Assembly (NCBI GenBank): GCA_030640765.1 | Contig: DAOWIT010000008.1 | Coordinates: forward strand, 1-14,872 | From: Candidatus Latescibacterota bacterium | Lineage (GTDB): Bacteria > Latescibacterota > MVCY01 | Length of the DNA: 14,872 bases | Reading direction: 5' to 3' | In this document: piece by piece, positions 6,576 to 12,496 of the stretch | Position numbering within the stretch: position 1 is the stretch's first letter | Layout of the letters: every line of letters starts with the position of its first letter | Notes under the pieces: generated by a model | Databases searched by the model: none | What the model was told of the DNA's origin: nothing | What the model saw: only the letters and a program-made list of their open reading frames with translations | Program-made: the position numbers and the translations under genes

Positions 6576-7151
6576 GTGTCACGGATAGGTAGAAAATCTA
6601 TTGTAATCCCTCAAGTGGTTAAGGTCAATGTTGAAGATGGCTATGTATTGGTAAAAGGGCCCCAAGGGGAGCTCTCGGTGTCCTATAAGCCAAATATACA
6701 GATACAGGTGAAGGAAGGAAAGATGGAACTCACCTGTAAGAACCAGGGTAAGCAAGCCAAAGCATTATATGGGCTCACCCGATCGTTGGTTGCTAATGCT
6801 GTACAGGGGGTAAGCCAGGGGTTTGAGCGGAGATTGGAAATTGTGGGGGTTGGTTACCGAGTGAAATTAGACGGGCGTAACTTACAGTTGAACATAGGAT
6901 TCTCACATCCCATTGTTTTACCCGCTCCCGATGGTATTGAATTTGCCCTGGAAGAAGGACGGCGCACCAGAGGTGAGCAAGAAGCGGCCCAGAAGATCAT
7001 CGTTAAAGGTATAGATAAACAGAAGGTCGGACAGACGGCAGCAATAATTCGATCCTTCAGACCTCCTGAGCCTTACAAGGGAAAGGGAATCAGGTATGAG
7101 GGAGAAACAATCCGTCGCAAGGCAGGTAAAGCAAGCGCACAAGTAACGTAA
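6576..7151 (+). CDS. rplF: 50S ribosomal protein L6
   Basis: Two-domain protein near the factor-binding site, contacting the sarcin-ricin loop region. Hallmarks: SRIGRKSIVIP at the start, VKGPQGELS, LEIVGVGYRVKLDG, and the C-terminal signature RPPEPYKGKGIRYEGE. Length is 191 aa, slightly longer than usual, apparently because of an extra charged stretch EEGRRTRGEQEAAQK (about 126-140) before the second-domain KGIDKQKVG strand. I chose the GTG at 6576: GAGG at 6564-6567 gives 8-nt spacing and the family begins with SRIG. The ATG at 6537 overlaps rpsH and would add 13 atypical residues. Confidence 0.95.
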   Translation: MSRIGRKSIVIPQVVKVNVEDGYVLVKGPQGELSVSYKPNIQIQVKEGKMELTCKNQGKQAKALYGLTRSLVANAVQGVSQGFERRLEIVGVGYRVKLDGRNLQLNIGFSHPIVLPAPDGIEFALEEGRRTRGEQEAAQKIIVKGIDKQKVGQTAAIIRSFRPPEPYKGKGIRYEGETIRRKAGKASAQVT

Positions 7152-7188
7152 CTTTCAAATATTCCTTTAATTACGGTGAGCTACAATT

Positions 7189-7560
7189 ATGCAAAAATCC
7201 CAGAAAATTGGTCTGAACAGAGAAAGGCGGCATCGACACATCAGGAAGAGGGTAATAGGGACTGCCGAGCGTCCCCGCTTGGTAGTATACCGGAGTCTGA
7301 AACACATATATGCTCAAGTAGTAGATGACATTTCCCAAAAATCTCTACTTGGGGTGTCCACTCTCACTCCCCAAGTGCGGGAGAAGATCAAAACGATGAA
7401 GGGTAGGTGTGAACAAAGCAGAGAGGTGGGGAAAATTCTGGCGACGACGGCCAAGGCGGAGGGGATCCAAAGAGTAGTATTTGATCGAGCTGGGTATTTC
7501 TATCATGGCAGAGTGAAGGCTCTGGCAGAAGGTGCCCGAGAGGAAGGACTGAAATTTTAA
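7189..7560 (+). CDS. rplR: 50S ribosomal protein L18
   Basis: 5S rRNA-binding protein of the central protuberance. Hallmarks: a basic N-terminal tail ([12 protein letters not shown]), [23 protein letters not shown], and the C-terminal [28 protein letters not shown] segment. Length is 123 aa, within the family range. The ATG at 7189 has GGTGAG at 7175-7180 with 8-nt spacing. A 37-nt spacer separates it from rplF. Confidence 0.97.
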   Translation: MQKSQKIGLNRERRHRHIRKRVIGTAERPRLVVYRSLKHIYAQVVDDISQKSLLGVSTLTPQVREKIKTMKGRCEQSREVGKILATTAKAEGIQRVVFDRAGYFYHGRVKALAEGAREEGLKF

Positions 7561-7578
7561 TCGGAAAGGGAGGATTAA

Positions 7579-8154
7579 TTGCAGAAAACGACAGCGCCGG
7601 AATTGAACGAAGGTGTTATCCATATTAATCGGGTAGCTAAAGTGGTCAAGGGAGGACGACGGTTCAGCTTCAATGCGTTAGTTGCTGTTGGGGACAAGAA
7701 AGGTCGTGTGGGGGTGGGATTCGGCAAGGCCAACGAACTCTCTGAATCAATAAGAAAGGCTACAGAGGTAGCAAAGAAAGGTATGGTTTCTATCCCATTG
7801 GTTGATGGAACTATTTTCCACCAGGTGATAGGTAAGTTTGGTGCAGCTAAAGTCTTACTTAAACCAGCATCTCCTGGTACGGGCATAATCGCTGGGGGAG
7901 GAGTGAGGATTGTCTTAGAGATGGCGGGGGTGGAGAATATCCTGGCCAAATCCCTGGGTTCGCCCAAGCCGGTCAATGTCGTAAAAGCAACAATGCAGGC
8001 TCTTATGACCACAAAGGACATCGTTAATATGACCCAGGTTAGAAGAAAAGAGTCCGAAGAAGAGGAGCTTTTAACCACTTCGGTGGATAAGAAAACAGTG
8101 GATAAGAAAACAGTGGATAAGAAAACAGTAGAAAGCTCACAGCTCAGCCAGTGA
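7579..8154 (+). CDS. rpsE: 30S ribosomal protein S5 with a repetitive C-terminal tail
   Basis: Shapes the mRNA entry region and decoding fidelity together with S4. The N-terminal double-stranded-RNA-binding fold ([18 protein letters not shown], then [12 protein letters not shown]) and the C-terminal S5 domain ([30 protein letters not shown]) are intact. Length is 191 aa against about 165, the excess being an acidic then Lys-rich tail from about 157. That tail holds three copies of VDKKT (169-183), encoded by three perfect 15-bp repeats. The TTG start at 7579 is supported by AAAGGGAGG at 7566-7573 with 5-nt spacing; no better start codon lies nearby. Confidence 0.95.
   Translation: MQKTTAPELNEGVIHINRVAKVVKGGRRFSFNALVAVGDKKGRVGVGFGKANELSESIRKATEVAKKGMVSIPLVDGTIFHQVIGKFGAAKVLLKPASPGTGIIAGGGVRIVLEMAGVENILAKSLGSPKPVNVVKATMQALMTTKDIVNMTQVRRKESEEEELLTTSVDKKTVDKKTVDKKTVESSQLSQ
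8083..8127 (+). repeat. Three perfect 15-bp tandem repeats in the rpsE 3' end
   Basis: GTGGATAAGAAAACA is repeated head to tail at 8083-8097, 8098-8112 and 8113-8127 with no mismatch, encoding VDKKT three times. The unit length is a multiple of three, so gain or loss of copies keeps the frame. This is a possible variable-number tandem repeat. Confidence 0.95.
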
Positions 8155-8255
8155 AGTCCTGAACTATAAATCGATCAGTATGGATTGCCCTTATTGGTGA
8201 TTGATTAAAGGGCAGCGTTAAGTTTCTTTAGCACAGATATTAACTTAATGGTGAT
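8155..8255 (+). other. rpsE-rpmD spacer with a 7-bp inverted repeat
   Basis: About 100 nt without a gene. TGCCCTT at 8186-8192 is the perfect complement of AAGGGCA at 8208-8214 across a 15-nt loop. It lacks a T-run, so it is not an obvious terminator. GGTGA at 8250-8254 is the only ribosome-binding-like sequence ahead of rpmD. Confidence 0.4.
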
Positions 8256-8441
8256 ATGATGGCAGGAAAGGTTTACATAACTCAGAGAAGAAGTGCTATT
8301 GGCAGGTCTAAGCCTCAGAAATTGACTATAAGGGCCTTGGGAATCAAGAGGCTTCATCAAACTGTAGTACACCCTGATACTCCCCAGATCAGAGGAATGA
8401 TCGAGAAAGTTCGGCATTTAGTGGAAGTCAAAAGCGACTAA
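8256..8441 (+). CDS. rpmD: 50S ribosomal protein L30
   Basis: Small large-subunit protein that contacts 23S rRNA. The sequence AGKVYITQRRSAIGRSKPQ and the later RALGIKRLHQTVVHPDTPQIRGMI match the family, and the 61 aa length is normal. Its presence argues against a CPR origin, since those lineages commonly lack L30. The start may be 8256 or the adjacent ATG at 8259; GGTGA at 8250-8254 fits 8259 slightly better. Ribosome binding looks weak compared with its neighbours. Confidence 0.94.
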   Translation: MMAGKVYITQRRSAIGRSKPQKLTIRALGIKRLHQTVVHPDTPQIRGMIEKVRHLVEVKSD

Positions 8442-8447
8442 AGACAG

Positions 8448-8478
8448 GCCCCGGGGATAGCTTCGCACCCTACGGGGC
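8448..8478. repeat. Palindromic repeat, copy 2 (rpmD-rplO spacer), inverted relative to copy 1
   Basis: GCCCC at 8448-8452 pairs with GGGGC at 8474-8478. The reverse complement matches 4461-4491 at 27 of 31 bases, including a nearly identical 16-nt core (8458-8473 against 4466-4481, one difference). The rplO ribosome binding site AGGGGG (8483-8488) lies just outside the element. Confidence 0.8.
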
Positions 8479-8492
8479 AGGTAGGGGGTGCA

Positions 8493-8933
8493 ATGAATCT
8501 GAACGAACTAAGGTATGCGTCGGGAGCAGTGAAGAAATCTAAGAAAGTGGGTCGTGGCCCCGGCTCAGGACATGGGAAGACAGCCTGTCGGGGACATAAG
8601 GGACAGAACGCGCGGTCAGGAGGTGGAGTGAAACCCTGGTTTGAGGGGGGACAGATGCCCCTGCAGAGAAGAGTTCCCAAACGAGGGTTCACCAATATCT
8701 TCAGGAAACAGTATCAAATCGTTAATCTCAGCGACATTTCCCGCAGAAGGTGGGAAGGTGAGGTGACCCCTCTCCGGCTAAAAGAACTCGGGTTAATTGC
8801 CAACCTTCTCCTTCCGGTTAAGGTCCTGGGAGATGGGAAACTGGAGACTGCCCTGACGATAAAGGCCAACGCCTTCAGCAAGGTCGCCGCGGAGAAGATC
8901 CAACAAGCCGGGGGAAAAGCAGAGGTGATATAA
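8493..8933 (+). CDS. rplO: 50S ribosomal protein L15
   Basis: Large-subunit assembly protein with an extended Gly/Arg-rich N-terminus threading through 23S rRNA. Hallmarks: [20 protein letters not shown], then [25 protein letters not shown]-like [17 protein letters not shown], and a C-terminal globular domain ([20 protein letters not shown], then [20 protein letters not shown]). Length is 146 aa, normal. The ATG at 8493 has AGGGGG at 8483-8488. The stop is one base before the secY start, indicating coupled translation. Confidence 0.97.
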   Translation: MNLNELRYASGAVKKSKKVGRGPGSGHGKTACRGHKGQNARSGGGVKPWFEGGQMPLQRRVPKRGFTNIFRKQYQIVNLSDISRRRWEGEVTPLRLKELGLIANLLLPVKVLGDGKLETALTIKANAFSKVAAEKIQQAGGKAEVI

Positions 8934-8934
8934 A

Positions 8935-10272
8935 GTGCTGAGGAACTTCCAAAATGTTTTCCGCATCCCTGAATTAAGAAAAAAGCTCCTGTTTACCCTT
9001 GCGTTGCTGGTGGTCTTCAGATTCGGATGCCATGTAACTGTTCCCGGGATTAACCCGGTGGCACTGGCAGAATTCTGGAGCAGAATACAGGGAACCCTGT
9101 TTGGTCTGTACGATATGTTCGTGGGAGGTGCTTTTAAACAGGTGACCATCTTCGCCTTGGGAATTATGCCCTATATCAGTGCCTCTATTATCTTGCAGCT
9201 TTTGGGATCGGTACTTCCTTTTTTCCAGAAGTTGCAGAAAGAGGGTGAGGAGGGACGGAAGAAAATCACCCAATATACCCGCTATGGCACCGTGATCCTT
9301 GCTCTGTTCCAGTCTTACGGGGTAAGCATATTCATAGAACGCCAGGTGTCCCCCTCTGGACTGGCAGTAGTTCCCAATCCTGGATGGGGATTCCGGCTGA
9401 TGACTATGATCACCATCACTGCCGGCACTGTTTTTCTTATGTGGTTGGGTGAGCAGATTACCGACAAGGGTATTGGCAATGGCATCTCTCTGATCATTTT
9501 TGTAGGGATAATAGCTCGTTTCCCTGGGGCAGTGCTTACTGAGATAAGGCAACTCATAGCTGGTAACAGGAGTATTGTTACTTTGTTATTCCTATTCGCC
9601 CTGATGATTGCGGTGATTGCGGCAGTAGTCTTTATGACCCAGGGTCAGAGAAAAATACCGGTTCAATATGCCAAACGGGTTGTGGGCAGAAAGATATATG
9701 GAGGTCAGAGCACTCATATTCCACTGCGGGTGAATACGGCCGGTGTTATTCCCATCATATTCGCCCAGGCGATTATGTTTGTCCCCCAAACCATCGCTAC
9801 CTTTCTGGGCGGAAGTGAAACTATACAAACAATCGTTAGTCGTCTGTCTCTTCAATCGCCGATTTATTGGTTCTTCTACGGAACATTGATCGTCTTTTTC
9901 GCCTATTTTTACACCGCTGTGGTGCTCAATCCAGTTGACCTGGCGGATAACATGAAAAAATACGGGGGATTTATCCCGGGAGTCAGGCCGGGCAAGAGGA
10001 CTGCCGATTATATCAACCGGGTTCTGACCAGAATCACCCTCCCTGGAGCGATCTACCTTGCTATGATAGCTGTTTTTCCGTATTTCATTGTCAAGGCTAT
10101 GAAAGGCAATGTCTCCGCTGCCTTTAGCAACTTTTTGGGGGGCACAGGGCTTCTTATCATGGTGGGAGTGGCTCTGGATACTCTGCAGCAGATAGAATCT
10201 CACCTGCTTATCCGTCACTACGATAGCTTTATGGGCAAGACAAGGCTTAGGGGCAGGAAACGGTTCCTCTAA
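8935..10272 (+). CDS. secY: Protein translocase subunit SecY
   Basis: Channel-forming subunit of the SecYEG translocon in the inner membrane, passing unfolded proteins driven by SecA or the ribosome. Length is 445 aa with about ten hydrophobic helices. Hallmarks: an N-terminal helix at about 18-36 followed by the plug region, ALGIMPYISASIILQLL at about 75-91, TDKGIGNGISLIIF in the centre, the cytosolic loop IPLRVNTAGVIPIIFAQAI, and GVRPGKRTADYINRV before the last helices. It ends in a basic GKTRLRGRKRFL tail. The GTG at 8935 has AGAGGTGAT about 5 nt upstream and lies one base after rplO, the standard spc-operon position. Confidence 0.97.
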   Translation: MLRNFQNVFRIPELRKKLLFTLALLVVFRFGCHVTVPGINPVALAEFWSRIQGTLFGLYDMFVGGAFKQVTIFALGIMPYISASIILQLLGSVLPFFQKLQKEGEEGRKKITQYTRYGTVILALFQSYGVSIFIERQVSPSGLAVVPNPGWGFRLMTMITITAGTVFLMWLGEQITDKGIGNGISLIIFVGIIARFPGAVLTEIRQLIAGNRSIVTLLFLFALMIAVIAAVVFMTQGQRKIPVQYAKRVVGRKIYGGQSTHIPLRVNTAGVIPIIFAQAIMFVPQTIATFLGGSETIQTIVSRLSLQSPIYWFFYGTLIVFFAYFYTAVVLNPVDLADNMKKYGGFIPGVRPGKRTADYINRVLTRITLPGAIYLAMIAVFPYFIVKAMKGNVSAAFSNFLGGTGLLIMVGVALDTLQQIESHLLIRHYDSFMGKTRLRGRKRFL

Positions 10273-10280
10273 TTATTGCT

Positions 10281-10922
10281 ATGAGATTAGTTATCTTAGG
10301 CCCTCCCGGCGCAGGCAAAGGTACCCAAGCTATCCAGCTGGCAGAAAGATACGATGTTCCTCATATCTCCACAGGGGATATTCTCAGGCAAGCAGTGAAA
10401 GAAGAATCCGAACTGGGAGCTGAAGCTAATTCTTACATTGTGGCAGGCGAACTTGTTCCAGATGATTTGATGCTGGGCCTAATTAAGATGAGGCTAAGTG
10501 GGGTAGAGGGTAGAAAAGGGTTCATCTTAGATGGATTTCCCCGAACTGTGGTACAGGCAGAGGGCCTGGATAGGCTTTTGAGCTCGTTTGATGAGAAGCT
10601 TGATGCGGTCATCAGCATTGAGGTAGACTCAAAAGTGCTTGTTCGGCGGCTTTCTTCCCGGAGAATTTGCCTCTGTTGTGGAAGGAACTATAATCTGCTT
10701 TCCTCGCCTCCCCAGAGGCCAGGTAGGTGTGATCAATGTGGAGCTAAGCTAATCCAGAGAGAAGACGACAAAGAGCAGACAATCATCAACAGACTTGAAG
10801 TCTATACTGAGCAAACCGCCCCTCTGAAGGAGTTCTACAAAAACAAGGGATTTCTGAAACAGATAGATGGGCAAGTCAGCGTCGAAGAGGTGTTTCAGCG
10901 TATCATAAAAACTCTTCAGTAA
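10281..10922 (+). CDS. adk: Adenylate kinase, long form with a Cys4 zinc lid
   Basis: Cytoplasmic enzyme interconverting ATP + AMP and 2 ADP. P-loop GPPGAGKGT at 7-15, AMP-binding STGDILR at 30-36, and DGFPRT at 84-89 are present. The lid (about 122-160) carries Cys130, Cys133, Cys150 and Cys153, expected to bind structural zinc as in Gram-positive-type enzymes. Length is 213 aa, normal. The start lacks a strong Shine-Dalgarno sequence, but lies 8 nt after secY, so translation may be coupled. The methionine aminopeptidase gene that often follows adk is absent; infA follows after 15 nt. Confidence 0.97.
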   Translation: MRLVILGPPGAGKGTQAIQLAERYDVPHISTGDILRQAVKEESELGAEANSYIVAGELVPDDLMLGLIKMRLSGVEGRKGFILDGFPRTVVQAEGLDRLLSSFDEKLDAVISIEVDSKVLVRRLSSRRICLCCGRNYNLLSSPPQRPGRCDQCGAKLIQREDDKEQTIINRLEVYTEQTAPLKEFYKNKGFLKQIDGQVSVEEVFQRIIKTLQ

Positions 10923-10937
10923 GATCGTGGGGAACTT

Positions 10938-11159
10938 ATGGCAAAAAAAGAAGAACCCATTCAGGTAGAAGGAACAGTGGTTGAGGCGTTGCCTAACACA
11001 TGTTTCCGGGTGGAATTAGACAACGGCCACAGGGTTTTAGCTCACATATCAGGGAAGATGCGGATGCATTTTATAAAGATACTTCCCGGAGAAAGAGGGG
11101 TGATTGGGGTTTGGCGTTACGACCTGAGCAAGGGACGGATTACATACCGAAACAAATAA
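10938..11159 (+). CDS. infA: Translation initiation factor IF-1
   Basis: OB-fold factor that occupies the 30S A site during initiation. Residues 7-50 ([20 protein letters not shown], then [20 protein letters not shown]) match the family closely, as does the C-terminal [11 protein letters not shown]. Residues 54-60, GVIGVWR, depart from the usual V-x-V-E-L/V-S-P strand although the spacing is unchanged. Length is 73 aa, normal. The ATG at 10938 has GGGGA at 10929-10933. A 71-nt spacer with a palindrome separates it from rpmJ. Confidence 0.96.
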   Translation: MAKKEEPIQVEGTVVEALPNTCFRVELDNGHRVLAHISGKMRMHFIKILPGERGVIGVWRYDLSKGRITYRNK

Positions 11160-11190
11160 GCTTTAAACCGTAAGACGCATTTTTAGTAGG

Positions 11191-11209
11191 GACAGAACAT
11201 TGTTCTGTC
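11191..11209. repeat. 19-bp palindrome in the infA-rpmJ spacer
   Basis: GACAGAACA (11191-11199) and TGTTCTGTC (11201-11209) are perfect complements around a single T. It is embedded in TAGGGACAG...CTGTCTCC, which extends the symmetry loosely. There is no T-run. It resembles a dispersed intergenic palindrome, but a repressor site or a small hairpin in the infA-rpmJ mRNA is also possible. Confidence 0.75.
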
Positions 11210-11230
11210 TCCAGCGACGAGGAGAATTTG

Positions 11231-11347
11231 ATGAAGGTTCGAGCTTCAGTGAAAAAGATGTGTGTTCACTGTAGGGTGATTTGCAGGAAGGGTATGATAA
11301 GAATTATCTGTAAAAACCCGAGACATAAACAGCGACAGGGAAAATAA
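11231..11347 (+). CDS. rpmJ: 50S ribosomal protein L36, zinc-ligand form
   Basis: The smallest large-subunit protein, stabilising 23S rRNA near the factor-binding region. The translation (38 aa) starts [20 protein letters not shown] and ends [10 protein letters not shown]. Zinc ligands Cys11, Cys14, Cys27 and His32 are all present, so this is the C+ form. The ATG at 11231 has GAGGAG at 11219-11224 with 6-nt spacing. It lies in its standard place between infA and rpsM. Confidence 0.95.
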   Translation: MKVRASVKKMCVHCRVICRKGMIRIICKNPRHKQRQGK

Positions 11348-11376
11348 ACGGATAATGGGTTAATCAGATTAGATGT

Positions 11377-11405
11377 TTGAAGTAACCCTGGATGACTTAT
11401 ATAAT
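11377..11405 (+). promoter_or_regulatory. Sigma70-type promoter candidate ahead of rpsM
   Basis: TTGAAG at 11377-11382 and TATAAT at 11400-11405 are separated by exactly 17 nt. Transcription would start near 11412, shortly before the AAAGGAGGT ribosome binding site at 11419-11427. It would give the alpha-type genes their own start. This is a sequence match only. Confidence 0.6.
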
Positions 11406-11431
11406 CCAATAAGTCCGTAAAGGAGGTACTC

Positions 11432-11803
11432 TTGGCAAGGATTGCGGGGGTGGATCTCCCACCCAATAAAAAGGTAAAAGTGGCCTTAACCTATATTTAT
11501 GGTATTGGTAAAACCGCGGCGGAGAAAATACTAGAGAAGGCCCGACTTGATCCTAATGCTGGAATGGATGACTTGACTGAGGAGCAGGTGAGTAAGCTTC
11601 GGTCAGCCATTGAGTCAGGATACACAATTGAAGGGACCCTCCGGGGAGAGGTGTCGCGGAATATCAAGCGATTGATAGATATCGGTTCATATCGAGGATT
11701 ACGCCATCGAGTAGGGTTGCCAGTCAGAGGACAGCGGACCCATACCAACTCTCGAACCAGAAAAGGCCCTCGAAGGGCTATTGGCAAAGGGAAAAAAGGG
11801 TGA
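11432..11803 (+). CDS. rpsM: 30S ribosomal protein S13
   Basis: Head protein of the 30S subunit that bridges to L5 and touches P-site tRNA with its C-terminal tail. Hallmarks: [32 protein letters not shown], a helix-turn region through residue ~80, and the signature [19 protein letters not shown] with a [19 protein letters not shown] tail. Length is 123 aa, normal. The TTG start at 11432 is supported by AAAGGAGGT at 11419-11427 and by the family N-terminus. First gene of the alpha-type block, separated from rpsK by a 290-nt repeat-filled spacer. Confidence 0.96.
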   Translation: MARIAGVDLPPNKKVKVALTYIYGIGKTAAEKILEKARLDPNAGMDDLTEEQVSKLRSAIESGYTIEGTLRGEVSRNIKRLIDIGSYRGLRHRVGLPVRGQRTHTNSRTRKGPRRAIGKGKKG

Positions 11804-11811
11804 TATTGATT

Positions 11812-11838
11812 TAGACAGATTAAAACAGATTCTATAAT
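11812..11838 (+). promoter_or_regulatory. Possible promoter just after rpsM
   Basis: TAGACA (11812-11817) lies 15 nt before a perfect TATAAT (11833-11838). The spacer is short for sigma70. The TATAAT belongs to the 9-bp direct repeat flanking the MITE-like element, so a second TATAAT exists at 11995-12000. Weak candidate for transcription of rpsK onward. Confidence 0.3.
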
Positions 11839-11867
11839 TGATTGACTCGTAAAAAATCCAAAATGTT

Positions 11868-11890
11868 CCCTCTCCCTTGAAGGGAGAGGG
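11868..11890. repeat. Perfect 23-bp palindrome (CCCTCTCCCTT / AAGGGAGAGGG)
   Basis: 11-bp arms at 11868-11878 and 11880-11890 around a single G, followed by a GGGTGAGGGTG stretch to about 11903. There is no T-run, so it is not a standard terminator. It is the inner left hairpin of the MITE-like element and resembles purine/pyrimidine-biased palindromes common between genes in many bacteria. Confidence 0.85.
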
Positions 11891-11948
11891 TCAGGGTGAG
11901 GGTGAAAGTCTTGATAGTTCAAATAGTTTTTCTTCCCCCTCCCCTTTG

Positions 11949-11970
11949 TCCCCTCCCCCAGGGGAGGGGA
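11949..11970. repeat. Perfect 22-bp palindrome (TCCCCTCCCC / GGGGAGGGGA)
   Basis: 10-bp arms at 11949-11958 and 11961-11970 around CA. It is the inner right hairpin of the MITE-like element, preceded by another C-rich run (11935-11944). There is no T-run. Runs of four G or C on either strand could also form non-hairpin structures. Confidence 0.85.
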
Positions 11971-12001
11971 TATATGACTTCTTACGAGCGGATCTATAAT
12001 T

Positions 12002-12093
12002 AGTTATTGCCAAGTTTGTTTCTGTTTACATCAACCCCCGTTAGATAGTTATTATTTAAGGGGGTCAATGTCCAGGAAAGGAGATAGAGGAAT
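12002..12093 (+). other. rpsK leader downstream of the repeat element
   Basis: ACCCCC at 12034-12039 can pair with GGGGGT at 12060-12065 over a 20-nt loop, just ahead of the ribosome binding site AAAGGAG at 12077-12083. TTTACA (12025-12030) and TATTAT (12050-12055) are separated by 19 nt, a poor promoter spacing. No small gene is evident. Confidence 0.3.
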
Positions 12094-12489
12094 ATGGTTT
12101 CACCAGGCGCAAAAGGGAAGGCCAGAAAAAAAGAGAAACTGACTGATTCTTCAGGGATTGCCCATATTAAGGCAACCTTCAACAATACTATCGTCACCCT
12201 TACCGACAAAGAGGGAAATGTGATTATATGGACAAGTGGTGGCAAGATAGGCTTCAAGGGGGCAAGAAAGAGTACCCCTTTTGCTGCTCAACAAGCAGCT
12301 GCGACGGTGGCAAGAGAAGCCCTGGTTCTGGGATTGCGCCGGGTAGAAGTGAGAGTTAAAGGGCCAGGAGCAGGAAGAGAGGCAGCAATTCGATCACTCC
12401 AGGCCGCTGGGTTGGAAATATCGGCAATTCGCGATGTTACCCCAATACCCCATAATGGATGCCGACCACCTAAAAGGAGGAGAGTGTAA
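12094..12489 (+). CDS. rpsK: 30S ribosomal protein S11
   Basis: Platform protein near the E site, interacting with S7 and the mRNA exit. Hallmarks: [21 protein letters not shown] at about 26-46, [40 protein letters not shown], and the C-terminal [18 protein letters not shown]. Length is 131 aa, normal. The ATG at 12094 has AAAGGAG at 12077-12083 (10-nt spacing). Unlike most neighbours it is separated from the preceding gene by 290 nt of repeats. Confidence 0.97.
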   Translation: MVSPGAKGKARKKEKLTDSSGIAHIKATFNNTIVTLTDKEGNVIIWTSGGKIGFKGARKSTPFAAQQAAATVAREALVLGLRRVEVRVKGPGAGREAAIRSLQAAGLEISAIRDVTPIPHNGCRPPKRRRV

Positions 12490-12496
12490 CTGAACT

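Larger units (their letters stand above)
11831..12001. mobile_element. MITE-like non-coding element with 9-bp flanking direct repeats
   Basis: The direct repeat TCTATAATT occurs at 11831-11839 and 11993-12001. Between them (11840-11992, 153 nt) are imperfect terminal inverted repeats, CTCGTAAAAAATC at 11846-11858 against GACTTCTTACGAG at 11976-11988 (11 of 13 paired), and two perfect internal palindromes. There is no ORF and no transposase. The arrangement fits a miniature inverted-repeat element with a target-site duplication. The tandem-palindrome interior also fits a REP/BIME-like repeat. It sits in the 290-nt rpsM-rpsK spacer. Confidence 0.55.

Noticed and set aside
7575..8078. 167-aa minus-strand open frame opposite rpsE
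   Set aside because: A shadow of rpsE with low-complexity composition and no family features.
8083..8127. Possible CRISPR-like array
   Set aside because: The repeats are directly adjacent without spacers and lie in frame inside rpsE.
11091..11121. Local compensated frameshift in infA
   Set aside because: Neither alternative frame restores the IF-1 consensus and one contains a stop; the segment length matches the family exactly.
11868..11970. Intrinsic terminator after rpsM
   Set aside because: Both palindromes are strong, but neither is followed by a T-run on either strand as a standard terminator would be.
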